Assembly: GCA_039190005.1 (NCBI GenBank)
Contig: JBCCYM010000058.1
Location: forward strand, 1 to 11,254
Reading direction: 5' to 3'
DNA: 11,254 bases
DNA from: JBCCYM01 sp039190005
GTDB lineage: Bacteria > Pseudomonadota > Gammaproteobacteria > UBA12402
Part shown: positions 1 to 5,339 of the stretch, in pieces
Layout of the letters: each line of letters starts with the position of its first letter
How positions within the stretch are numbered: position 1 is the first letter of the stretch
Notes under the pieces: generated by a model
Told to the model about the DNA's origin: nothing
What the model saw: the letters and a program-made list of their open reading frames with translations, nothing else
Databases searched by the model: none
Program-made: the position numbers and the translations under genes

Positions 1-459
1 TACTTCCATCTCTACTAATTCTAGTAATTCTTCATCTTCCACCATGTCGCATTTGTTTAAAAATACCACAATATACGGCACACCTACCTGACGCGCTAAC
101 AGAATGTGCTCTCGCGTCTGTGGCATCGGACCATCCGCCGCATTCACTACCAAGATCGCCCCATCCATCTGCGCCGCCCCTGTAATCATGTTCTTCACAT
201 AATCCGCGTGACCTGGACAGTCCACGTGCGCGTAGTGACGCTTGTCACTCTCATACTCCACATGCGATGTCGAAATGGTGATACCTCGCGCTTTTTCTTC
301 CGGCGCCTTATCAATATTGTCAAACGCCACCGCCGCGCCACCAAATTTCTTTGACAACACTGTCGTCATCGCCGCGGTTAATGTGGTCTTACCATGATCC
401 ACATGACCTATCGTGCCTACATTCACATGCGGCTTATTTCGTTCAAATTTATCTGCCAT
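1..459 (-). CDS. tuf: Elongation factor Tu, N-terminal part (runs off left edge)
   Basis: EF-Tu is the GTPase that delivers aminoacyl-tRNA to the ribosome. The 153 visible residues are the start of the G domain. They contain the P-loop GHVDHGKT at about residues 18-25, the switch I motif RGITI, DCPGH (G3) and NKCD (G4), all intact. The ATG at 459 is preceded by GAGGAGAA at 473-466, a strong ribosome binding site eight bases away. The remaining two thirds lies beyond position 1. The gene is the last visible member of a tRNA-tuf unit; in E. coli the tufB copy has this same position behind thrU-tyrU-glyT-thrT, so this is probably the tufB-type copy. The call is near certain. Whether a second tuf copy exists elsewhere cannot be seen. 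Confidence 0.98.
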   Translation of the reverse strand, partial: MADKFERNKPHVNVGTIGHVDHGKTTLTAAMTTVLSKKFGGAAVAFDNIDKAPEEKARGITISTSHVEYESDKRHYAHVDCPGHADYVKNMITGAAQMDGAILVVNAADGPMPQTREHILLARQVGVPYIVVFLNKCDMVEDEELLELVEMEV

Positions 460-535
460 CGCTTATTCTCCTCAATTTAAGTTAATCAACGAATCAATAA
501 AATCTCAGTTTTTACCATAAAAATCAAGTATTAGC

Positions 536-610
<75 letters not shown>

Positions 611-688
611 GGTTACGCAATAACGGCTTGCCGGGGCCCAATAGCTATGCTCATATTCCCTCATCCCATCTTTTACCAAATACTCGGT

Positions 689-762
689 TGGAGCGGGTGA
701 TGGGAATCGAACCCACACTATCAGCTTGGAAGGCTGAAGTTCTACCATTGAACTACACCCGC
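689..762 (-). tRNA. tRNA-Gly (anticodon TCC)
   Basis: The minus strand gives a cloverleaf with acceptor stem GCGGGTG/CACCCGC, anticodon stem TCAGC/GCTGA around loop CTTCCAA (anticodon TCC), and T loop TTCGATT. The discriminator is T and CCA is encoded, giving 74 nt. It sits between tRNA-Tyr (6-nt spacer) and tRNA-Thr (78-nt spacer) and corresponds to E. coli glyT. Confidence 0.97.
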
Positions 763-768
763 CTGATT

Positions 769-851
769 TGGAGGGGGAAGGATTCGAACCTTCGAAGGCA
801 TAAGCCGGCAGATTTACAGTCTGCTCCCTTTGGCCGCTCGGGCACCCCTCC
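769..851 (-). tRNA. tRNA-Tyr (anticodon GTA), 3' CCA not encoded
   Basis: This is a class II tRNA with a long variable arm. The acceptor stem is GGAGGGG/CCCCTCC, the anticodon stem GCAGA/TCTGC surrounds loop CTGTAAA (anticodon GTA), and the T arm is GAAGG-TTCGAAT-CCTTC. After the discriminator A the gene reads AAT rather than CCA, so the CCA end must be added after transcription, unlike the Thr and Gly genes next to it. The mature body is 83 nt. It is the first gene of the tRNA-tuf unit and corresponds to E. coli tyrU. No second Thr tRNA (thrU) is present upstream of it. Confidence 0.96.
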
Positions 852-943
852 TCTAACAACGGAAAAAGTTTAATTTACTAAGACTCAAATAATACAGTTT
901 CTCCAGCAATAAGTTACTGATAAATAATAGTTTTCTCTTTATC

Positions 944-980
944 AAACACGAGTGTTTAAACTATTTTGATAACAAAATAG
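944..980. repeat. Two adjacent dyad symmetries in the tRNA operon leader
   Basis: The first is CTATTTTG-ATAA-CAAAATAG at 961-980, with perfect 8-bp arms. The second is AAACAC-GA-GTGTTT at 944-957, with perfect 6-bp arms. They lie at about +1 to +20 and +24 to +37 of the predicted tRNA-tuf transcript. They could be RNA hairpins (processing or early pausing) or an operator. The first is followed on the minus strand by only three T residues, so an efficient terminator is unlikely. Confidence 0.5.
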
Positions 981-986
981 CGCTAC

Positions 987-1015
987 ATTCTGTTTGAAAA
1001 CAGGCCTTATGTCAA
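987..1015 (-). promoter_or_regulatory. Probable sigma70 promoter of the tRNA-tuf operon
   Basis: Minus-strand -35 box TTGACA (1015-1010, perfect), 17-bp spacer, -10 box CAGAAT (992-987, 4 of 6). The bases just after the -10 box read GTAGCGC, a G+C-rich discriminator typical of stable-RNA promoters under stringent control. A+T-rich sequence upstream could act as an UP element. The start point would be near 980, about 130 nt before tRNA-Tyr. The weak -10 box is the main doubt. Confidence 0.6.
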
Positions 1016-1025
1016 TAGGAAATGG

Positions 1026-1045
1026 CATAAATTTTTAAATTTATG
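1026..1045. promoter_or_regulatory. A+T-rich palindrome upstream of the tRNA promoter, possible UP element
   Basis: CATAAATTT-TT-AAATTTATG is a perfect inverted repeat with 9-bp arms made almost wholly of A and T. Relative to the predicted start near 980 it spans about -46 to -65, where the alpha subunit of RNA polymerase binds UP elements at strong stable-RNA promoters. The repeat is seen directly; the UP-element role is inference. The rest of 852-1142 holds no convincing gene. Confidence 0.4.
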
Positions 1046-1142
1046 GTCACGAATACGCCATAAGAACTCATTCATAAGCACTGTGATAAATTTAGCCATA
1101 TTTTGTCTGCCGATAAACAAGCGCGGATGATCATATTTTCTT

Positions 1143-2198
1143 TCAGGTTTTGGCATATTCACGGCGCTTTCGTGATTTCCAACGCGCCTGGTGATAGGCG
1201 TCACTTACCATCAACGGCAATACGGACGTCGCTTCAGCAAAAACCATCTGCTCATAGCAGGTATCAACTTTGCCCCAAGAACAGGCTTCTTTAAGTGTTG
1301 AGCTGGAACAAGCGCCATCACGCGCATCGGCGACAGTAATCTGGATGGCGTATTTGTGCATTTCAACCTCATGATGCCCCAACAAGTCGGCACAAACAAC
1401 CGTATCCTGAGCAAAATTCTTTGGCACGCCGCCGCCAATCATTAATAGCCCCGTTGTCCCCGCTTTAATTTTCACCTCAGTTAATTCTCTGAAATCTCGG
1501 ATAGCATCAATGGTTACATGGTTCTGAGGGTTTTTGGCTTGGTGCATTACTAAGCCAAATCCCGCCGAAGAATCGGTAAACGCGGGACAAAAAATCGGCA
1601 CATAATGTTCATAAGCTAAACGCACCAATGAATCGCCCTCTTTTTTGACACCATTTTCAGCCAGCCATCGCCCCATTTCAGCAATGAATTCACGCGAACT
1701 GTAAGGACGCGCTTCTAAGCGATCGGCAATTTGGCAAATCGTATGATCACAAACTTGCAGCTGTTCCTCGTCAATATAGGTATCATAAATACGATCAATA
1801 GCGTGTTGACGTAACGTATTGTCATCCACTGTCGCCGCGCTTTGGTAGTGTTTAAACCCTAAAGCTTCAAAAAAATCCATGTCAACAATGCTGGCACCCG
1901 TGGCAACAATGGCATCGACCATATTGAATTTAATTAAATCGGCGTAGAGCTGCATACAACCACCGGCTGAAGTTGAACCGGCTATGGTCAGAATAATGCT
2001 GCAATCGGGATCAGCAAGCATAGTATTAAAAATTTCTGTCGCCCGCGCTAAATCACGAGAAGTGAAGGACATATCGCTCATCGATTTGATGATGGGGCGG
2101 GCGTCAAAAGCGGTCACATCAATATGTTTGACCGTTTTCTTCAACAGTTTTGACCTTAATTGATCTCTAGTTTCGTGCTCATGATTGATCTTTGTCAT
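1143..2198 (-). CDS. Deoxyhypusine synthase-like protein (probable polyamine aminobutyltransferase)
   Basis: The 351-residue protein belongs to the deoxyhypusine synthase (DHS) family. These enzymes cleave a polyamine with NAD and move an aminobutyl group through a lysine imine. Matching segments are TIAGSTSAGG (71-80), ATGASIVDMDF (99-109), PIFCPAFTDSSAG (201-213), GGGVPKN (255-261), DARDGA (291-296) and EACSWGK (304-310). K310 matches the catalytic lysine of human DHS. Bacteria have no eIF5A, so true DHS activity is unlikely. Recalled substrate contacts D243, H288 and D316 of human DHS align with F214, N261 and C297 here, while E323 and W327 are kept (E304, W308). A homospermidine-type synthase using putrescine is the best guess. 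The ATG at 2198 was chosen because GAGGT precedes it by seven bases; an upstream in-frame start would overlap the ODC gene. ODC ends 37 bp upstream on the same strand, so the two form an operon. Confidence 0.88.
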   Translation of the reverse strand: MTKINHEHETRDQLRSKLLKKTVKHIDVTAFDARPIIKSMSDMSFTSRDLARATEIFNTMLADPDCSIILTIAGSTSAGGCMQLYADLIKFNMVDAIVATGASIVDMDFFEALGFKHYQSAATVDDNTLRQHAIDRIYDTYIDEEQLQVCDHTICQIADRLEARPYSSREFIAEMGRWLAENGVKKEGDSLVRLAYEHYVPIFCPAFTDSSAGFGLVMHQAKNPQNHVTIDAIRDFRELTEVKIKAGTTGLLMIGGGVPKNFAQDTVVCADLLGHHEVEMHKYAIQITVADARDGACSSSTLKEACSWGKVDTCYEQMVFAEATSVLPLMVSDAYHQARWKSRKRREYAKT

Positions 2199-2235
2199 AA
2201 TATATACCTCATTTATATCTACCTCTTTTTTAGGT

Positions 2236-3378
2236 TTAAGCCGCCTGCTCTTTAAATACATCATCACCAAACATGGTCATCAGTGGTTTACTATCCGTTA
2301 TAATCAGTTCTTTTTCATGACCAAAACCGTTAAAACCGGTTGCCATTGCCTGCCCATAGGCGCCAATCTGACCGACTTCGATATAATCACCTTCATCAAT
2401 ATCACTGGGCAAATAAAACGGTCCCGGCATAAAATCAATGCCATCACAAGTTGGTCCATAAAACTGGAAGGGGAGATAATCTGCCGTTTCCTCATGACTT
2501 TCGCGCAAAAGACGGGTAGGAAAAATAAACTTCAAGCTACCGGCGTCAAATAAACTACCATAAGTGCCATCGTTAATATAAAGATCGTGTTCGCGTCTCA
2601 AGTTAACGCGCACCACCACTGACATCGATTCAGCCACCAATGAACGCCCCGGTTCACACAGCAATGTCATCGCCCCATCTTGGTTAATTTGCGAGAACTC
2701 TTGATGAATAATGGTAAAATAATCAATCAGAGGCGGAGGAATCATACCAGGGTAAACCGATGGAAAACCACCGCCAACATTAAAGAAATCAAGCCGCACA
2801 CCAGCGTAATCAATCACCTTTTTTGCCGCCTGAATGGCAAGTCGATAAGCCTGTGGGTGCATACATTGCGACCCCACATGAAAACAAATCCCCAGTTTTC
2901 GCGCGCGCTGACTAATCAATTTGAGCAGATCAGGCGCTTTTTCATGATCAATGCCAAATTTATTGGATAAATTAATTTCGGCATAAGAATTAGGCACCGA
3001 TAAGCGCAAATATAAACAGAGATCATCGGCATCATCGGTTTCCTGTAAAATCTTGTGTAATTCCATCTCACTATCCAGCGAGAAATGACGCACCTTATGC
3101 TTGAAATAAGATTCTCTAATCGCGAATCTTGATTTGACTGGATGCATAAAATAAATTTCAGCATCAGGAAATAAAGTACGAATGCGAATCACCTCACCCA
3201 GTGAAGCGACATCGAACTTACGAATACCGGCATCATATAAGGTCGATAATACGGTTTCATTGGGATTGGCTTTTACCGCGTACAACACGCCCTCGCCCAA
3301 ATGTGTCTTGTAATAATCAACCGCCGTCTTCACAGACAAGGGACGAAACATAAAATAAGGTCGATAGCAATTTTGCAT
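2236..3378 (-). CDS. Ornithine/lysine decarboxylase, alanine-racemase fold (fold III)
   Basis: This is a PLP enzyme of 380 residues, the size of short bacterial ODCs; it should decarboxylate ornithine to putrescine in the cytoplasm. The barrel domain has YAVKAN (33-38, PLP lysine K36), HVGSQ (167-171), NVGGGFPS (200-207) and CEPGRS (241-246). The C-terminal domain has GPTCDGID (308-315, catalytic C311 and D312), GAYG (339-342) and TGFNGF (347-352), as in eukaryotic-type ODC. The ATG at 3378 is preceded by AAGGGGG at 3394-3388. A TTG at 3399 is in frame but overlaps that site and is less likely. It is the first gene of a two-gene operon with the DHS-like gene, with its own promoter and structured leader. 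Ornithine versus lysine preference cannot be read from sequence with certainty; PTCDGID favours ornithine. Confidence 0.93.
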   Translation of the reverse strand: MQNCYRPYFMFRPLSVKTAVDYYKTHLGEGVLYAVKANPNETVLSTLYDAGIRKFDVASLGEVIRIRTLFPDAEIYFMHPVKSRFAIRESYFKHKVRHFSLDSEMELHKILQETDDADDLCLYLRLSVPNSYAEINLSNKFGIDHEKAPDLLKLISQRARKLGICFHVGSQCMHPQAYRLAIQAAKKVIDYAGVRLDFFNVGGGFPSVYPGMIPPPLIDYFTIIHQEFSQINQDGAMTLLCEPGRSLVAESMSVVVRVNLRREHDLYINDGTYGSLFDAGSLKFIFPTRLLRESHEETADYLPFQFYGPTCDGIDFMPGPFYLPSDIDEGDYIEVGQIGAYGQAMATGFNGFGHEKELIITDSKPLMTMFGDDVFKEQAA

Positions 3379-3424
3379 ATGTTCATACCCCCTTAACAAT
3401 CAGTGCCACATTCAGCAATACTAT

Positions 3425-3471
3425 AAAAAACACCAGGCAAACGTTGATGGATTACCTGCTTATAATCCATC
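3425..3471 (-). promoter_or_regulatory. Structured 5' leader of ODC: two competing hairpins, possible attenuator
   Basis: Read on the minus strand, hairpin 1 pairs GATGGATTA (3471-3463) with TAATCCATC (3454-3446), a perfect 9-bp stem with an 8-nt loop. Hairpin 2 pairs CAGGTAA (3458-3452) with TTGCCTG (3440-3434), 7 bp including one G-T pair, followed three bases later by TTTTTT (3430-3425), as in an intrinsic terminator. The two share bases 3454-3452 and cannot both form fully. CAGG in the loop of hairpin 1 could instead pair with CCTG to make a pseudoknot. Hairpin 1 begins about 13 nt from the predicted start. The base pairing is seen; regulation, perhaps by polyamines, is inference. Confidence 0.4.
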
Positions 3472-3490
3472 TTTCTAAAAAAGAGGGGTA

Positions 3491-3519
3491 TATATATACC
3501 ATCATTAACAATAACTCAA
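3491..3519 (-). promoter_or_regulatory. Sigma70 promoter of the ODC/DHS-like operon, with palindromic -10 region
   Basis: Minus-strand -35 box TTGAGT (3519-3514), exact 17-bp spacer, -10 box TATATA (3496-3491). The -10 box lies within the perfect 14-bp palindrome GGTATATATATACC (3487-3500), which could also be an operator half-hidden in the promoter. The start should be near 3484, leaving a leader of about 106 nt. Confidence 0.65.
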
Positions 3520-3591
3520 GTTATTTCTTTATTGTTTTGTGATTTTTTGCACTATAACACTCTAAGCAAGTAGATCTTAGTGAAATTGAAT

Positions 3592-3606
3592 TGAAAATGA
3601 TTTTCT
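3592..3606. promoter_or_regulatory. Fur-box-like palindrome
   Basis: TGAAAATGATTTTCT matches 11 of 14 informative positions of the 7-1-7 Fur consensus TGATAATNATTATCA, and its core GAAAAT-G-ATTTTC is a perfect dyad. It lies about 73 bp upstream of the ODC -35 box, too far for simple repression of ODC. Chance matches are common in A+T-rich DNA, so confidence is low. Confidence 0.25.
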
Positions 3607-3649
3607 TCGATATGTAAAAATGGAACAGGAATGAAAATGGTATGCAAAG

Positions 3650-3674
3650 ATTGGCAGCTAATCTAAATGCCAAT
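3650..3674. repeat. Hairpin in the intergenic region
   Basis: ATTGGCA (3650-3656) and TGCCAAT (3668-3674) form a perfect 7-bp stem with an 11-nt loop. On the plus strand it is followed by GTTTAGTTTC, only mildly T-rich, so it is at best a weak terminator. The stop codon of the plus-strand mini-ORF (3664-3666) lies in the loop. Confidence 0.4.
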
Positions 3675-3705
3675 GTTTAGTTTCACTATAATAATATTAG
3701 AAATT

Positions 3706-3720
3706 TGATAATGATATACT
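3706..3720. promoter_or_regulatory. Second Fur-box-like sequence
   Basis: TGATAATGATATACT has a perfect left half (TGATAAT) of the 7-1-7 Fur consensus but a degenerate right half, 10 of 14 overall. It ends 8 bp before the large inverted repeat. Confidence is low because the region is A+T-rich. Confidence 0.2.
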
Positions 3721-3728
3721 TATTGTTT

Positions 3729-3762
3729 AGTATTGGCTATAACACATGTTATAGCCAATACT
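3729..3762. repeat. 34-bp near-perfect palindrome (16-bp arms, 2-bp centre)
   Basis: AGTATTGGCTATAACA (3729-3744) and TGTTATAGCCAATACT (3747-3762) are exact reverse complements separated by CA. The repeat begins 15 bp after the stop codon of the cysteine-rich gene, where a transcription terminator would sit. However, neither strand has a T run after the stem: the minus strand continues AAACAATA and the plus strand GAGATGAC. It could stabilise the 3' end of the mRNA, bind a dimeric protein, or be a short mobile repeat. Confidence 0.8.
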
Positions 3763-3777
3763 GAGATGACAGCCTTA

Positions 3778-4254
3778 TTAGTAGCTTGGAGGAGGAGGAT
3801 TACCACCACAATCTGCTTGATCTTCACGAGCCGCATCCATCGCGTTGTTGACCCAACAATCAACTGTACTTGGGTTTACATTATTAAGCATAGGGTAATG
3901 GTCTTTGAGGCAACGTACAATAATATCTTTATTTAGCTTCTCCTCTAATTTAGTAGGATTCTTATTTGGATTAGGTATTACCATGCGGAAACAACGTGCA
4001 TACTGTTCATTGCTTACTTCGACAGCAACATCTAACTGTGGAATACAACAGTTTTGATCGTTACTTTCACAGTTACCGTTTGCATTAAATATTAAAGCAG
4101 TTGGTTTCTCAACATACGGGTGACCACTACCCGTCTGATCAGTAGCCCCTGTGACACAAGACCAATTACGATCAGAATTATCGCCAAATGCTAAATGACA
4201 AATAGTCAAGGAAAGCATTGAAGTTAATAAAGTAGTCATTAATATTTTTTTCAT
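3778..4254 (-). CDS. Secreted cysteine-rich protein of unknown function
   Basis: I do not recognise a family. The 158-residue protein begins with a clear Sec signal peptide: MKK, a hydrophobic stretch to about residue 23, and likely cleavage near G24/D25. C19 lies in the hydrophobic core and the preceding LTI is not a good lipobox, so a lipoprotein is unlikely. The mature part has eight cysteines (33, 62, 69, 70, 88, 115, 133, 149), including a CC pair. The even number suits up to four disulfides in the periplasm or outside the cell. The C-terminus is low complexity (GGNPPPPSY). The ATG at 4254 has GGAGG eight bases upstream. It has its own promoter, faces away from folD and is followed by the 34-bp palindrome, so it is probably monocistronic. 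Confidence 0.8.
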   Translation of the reverse strand: MKKILMTTLLTSMLSLTICHLAFGDNSDRNWSCVTGATDQTGSGHPYVEKPTALIFNANGNCESNDQNCCIPQLDVAVEVSNEQYARCFRMVIPNPNKNPTKLEEKLNKDIIVRCLKDHYPMLNNVNPSTVDCWVNNAMDAAREDQADCGGNPPPPSY

Positions 4255-4304
4255 TGTTACCCCTCCGGTATTTTATTATTAAATATTAAAATTAATGAGG
4301 CCTG

Positions 4305-4333
4305 AATATACTGAAATTGGTTATAAAAATCAA
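4305..4333 (-). promoter_or_regulatory. Sigma70 promoter of the cysteine-rich secreted protein gene
   Basis: Minus-strand -35 box TTGATT (4333-4328), 17-bp spacer, -10 box TATATT (4310-4305). Start near 4298, leaving a leader of about 44 nt that ends in the GGAGG ribosome binding site. Confidence 0.6.
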
Positions 4334-4382
4334 CCCCCACGAGATGAATTCCGAATTACCTCATAAAAAGTAAGCAAAAAGT

Positions 4383-4412
4383 TTGTTAAACGCGAATTGT
4401 AGCGGCTATAGA
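4383..4412 (+). promoter_or_regulatory. Candidate promoter of the folD-msbA-lpxK-I42-fadD operon
   Basis: Plus-strand -35 box TTGTTA (4383-4388), 18-bp spacer, -10 box TATAGA (4407-4412). The fit is mediocre, but it is the best I see in the 209-bp divergent region before folD. A small dyad GGCTA/TAGCC (4404-4408, 4415-4419) overlaps the -10 box. Confidence 0.3.
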
Positions 4413-4463
4413 CTTAGCCATAAAAAATGAATAAAATGAGCTCTGATAAAATTAGATGAAATT

Positions 4464-5339
4464 ATGACTGGTCAAATACTAGACGGCAGAAAAACTGCCG
4501 CGAAAATCCGTGATGATATTGCTCAACGCATCAAGCGACATCGAGATCAAAACCGACGCGCGCCCGGTTTGGCTGTGGTACTGGTTGGCGATGATCCCGC
4601 TTCTGAAATCTATGTGCATCACAAACGACAAGACTGTAAAAAAGTCGGCATTATTTCTTATGCGCATCATCTAACAGCGGACACCTCCGAATCAGCGTTA
4701 TTATCCTTGATTGATGAACTCAATGAGGATTCTAAAATCGATGGTATTCTAATTCAGCTGCCACTGCCAGCGCACATCAGTGAAGAAAAAGTCATCAAAC
4801 GCATTGATCCTGCCAAAGACGCGGATGGTTTCCACCCTTATAACATCGGCTGTCTGACCAGCAGAATACCGGCATTACATCCGTGCACACCTTTTGGCGT
4901 GATCAAACTTTTAGAACATTATGCTATCAAATTACGAGGTTTGAACGCGACGGTGGTCGGCGCCTCAAATATTGTCGGCAGACCGATGTCGCTTGAGCTG
5001 TTATTAGCCGGCAGTACCGTGACCATTTGCCACCGCTTTACCAAAAATTTAGCCGCAGCTATTGAAGACGCTGATGTATTAGTTTCCGCTATTGGCAAGC
5101 CCGGCATTATTCAGTCAGCATGGATTAAACCCGGCGCAATTGTTGTCGATGTCGGCACCCATCGCTTGACCAATGGTAAATTGGTGGGTGATATTGAATT
5201 TGAAACCGCTAAAAATCGCGCGGCTTGGATTACACCCGTCCCAGGCGGTGTCGGACCGATGACTCGCGCCATGCTGTTATTCAACACCCTCTCTATTTAT
5301 GAACAAGAAATGAATAGAGAAAATGATCCAGAAAGATGA
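4464..5339 (+). CDS. folD: Bifunctional methylenetetrahydrofolate dehydrogenase / methenyltetrahydrofolate cyclohydrolase
   Basis: FolD interconverts 5,10-methylene-, methenyl- and 10-formyl-tetrahydrofolate with NADP in the cytoplasm, supplying formyl groups for purines and initiator tRNA. The 291 residues match the usual length of about 285-290. Seen motifs are YVHHKRQDC (50-58, catalytic K54), GILIQLPLP (94-102, Q98), KDADGFHP (118-125, D121), PCTPFG (140-145), the Rossmann motif VVGASNIVGRP (164-174) and PVPGGVGPMT (258-267). The ATG at 4464 has only a weak ribosome binding site (GATGA); no better in-frame start is visible. It heads a five-gene operon: its stop codon overlaps the msbA start as ATGA, so translation is probably coupled. 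Pairing folD with msbA is not functionally obvious. Confidence 0.97.
   Translation: MTGQILDGRKTAAKIRDDIAQRIKRHRDQNRRAPGLAVVLVGDDPASEIYVHHKRQDCKKVGIISYAHHLTADTSESALLSLIDELNEDSKIDGILIQLPLPAHISEEKVIKRIDPAKDADGFHPYNIGCLTSRIPALHPCTPFGVIKLLEHYAIKLRGLNATVVGASNIVGRPMSLELLLAGSTVTICHRFTKNLAAAIEDADVLVSAIGKPGIIQSAWIKPGAIVVDVGTHRLTNGKLVGDIEFETAKNRAAWITPVPGGVGPMTRAMLLFNTLSIYEQEMNRENDPER

Larger units (their letters stand above)
3520..3777. other. Intergenic region with no protein gene; A+T-rich with several dyads
   Basis: This stretch lies between the ODC promoter and the end of the cysteine-rich gene. I find no credible protein gene. It holds two Fur-box-like sequences (3592-3606, 3706-3720), a hairpin (3650-3674), a 12-codon mini-ORF on the plus strand (3631-3666, beginning MKMVCK, with AGGA directly before its first ATG), and a 34-bp inverted repeat (3729-3762). 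A small non-coding RNA on the plus strand at about 3610-3690 is possible but lacks a good -10 box. Confidence 0.5.

Noticed and set aside
1143..2198. Annotating the gene as true deoxyhypusine synthase
   Set aside because: Bacteria lack eIF5A and several spermidine-contact positions appear changed; DHS-like is safer.
2199..2270. Longer N-terminus for the DHS-like protein (start at 2270)
   Set aside because: It would overlap the ODC coding region and lacks a ribosome binding site, while ATG at 2198 has GAGGT at proper spacing.
3379..3399. TTG start seven codons upstream for ODC
   Set aside because: The AAGGGGG ribosome binding site lies inside this extension and fits the ATG at 3378.
3729..3762. 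Calling the 34-bp palindrome an intrinsic terminator
   Set aside because: Neither strand has a T run after the stem, so it is listed as a repeat only.
3733..3936. Plus-strand frame opposite the cysteine-rich gene
   Set aside because: It starts inside the palindrome, has no ribosome binding site and is antisense to a gene with signal peptide, promoter and ribosome binding site.
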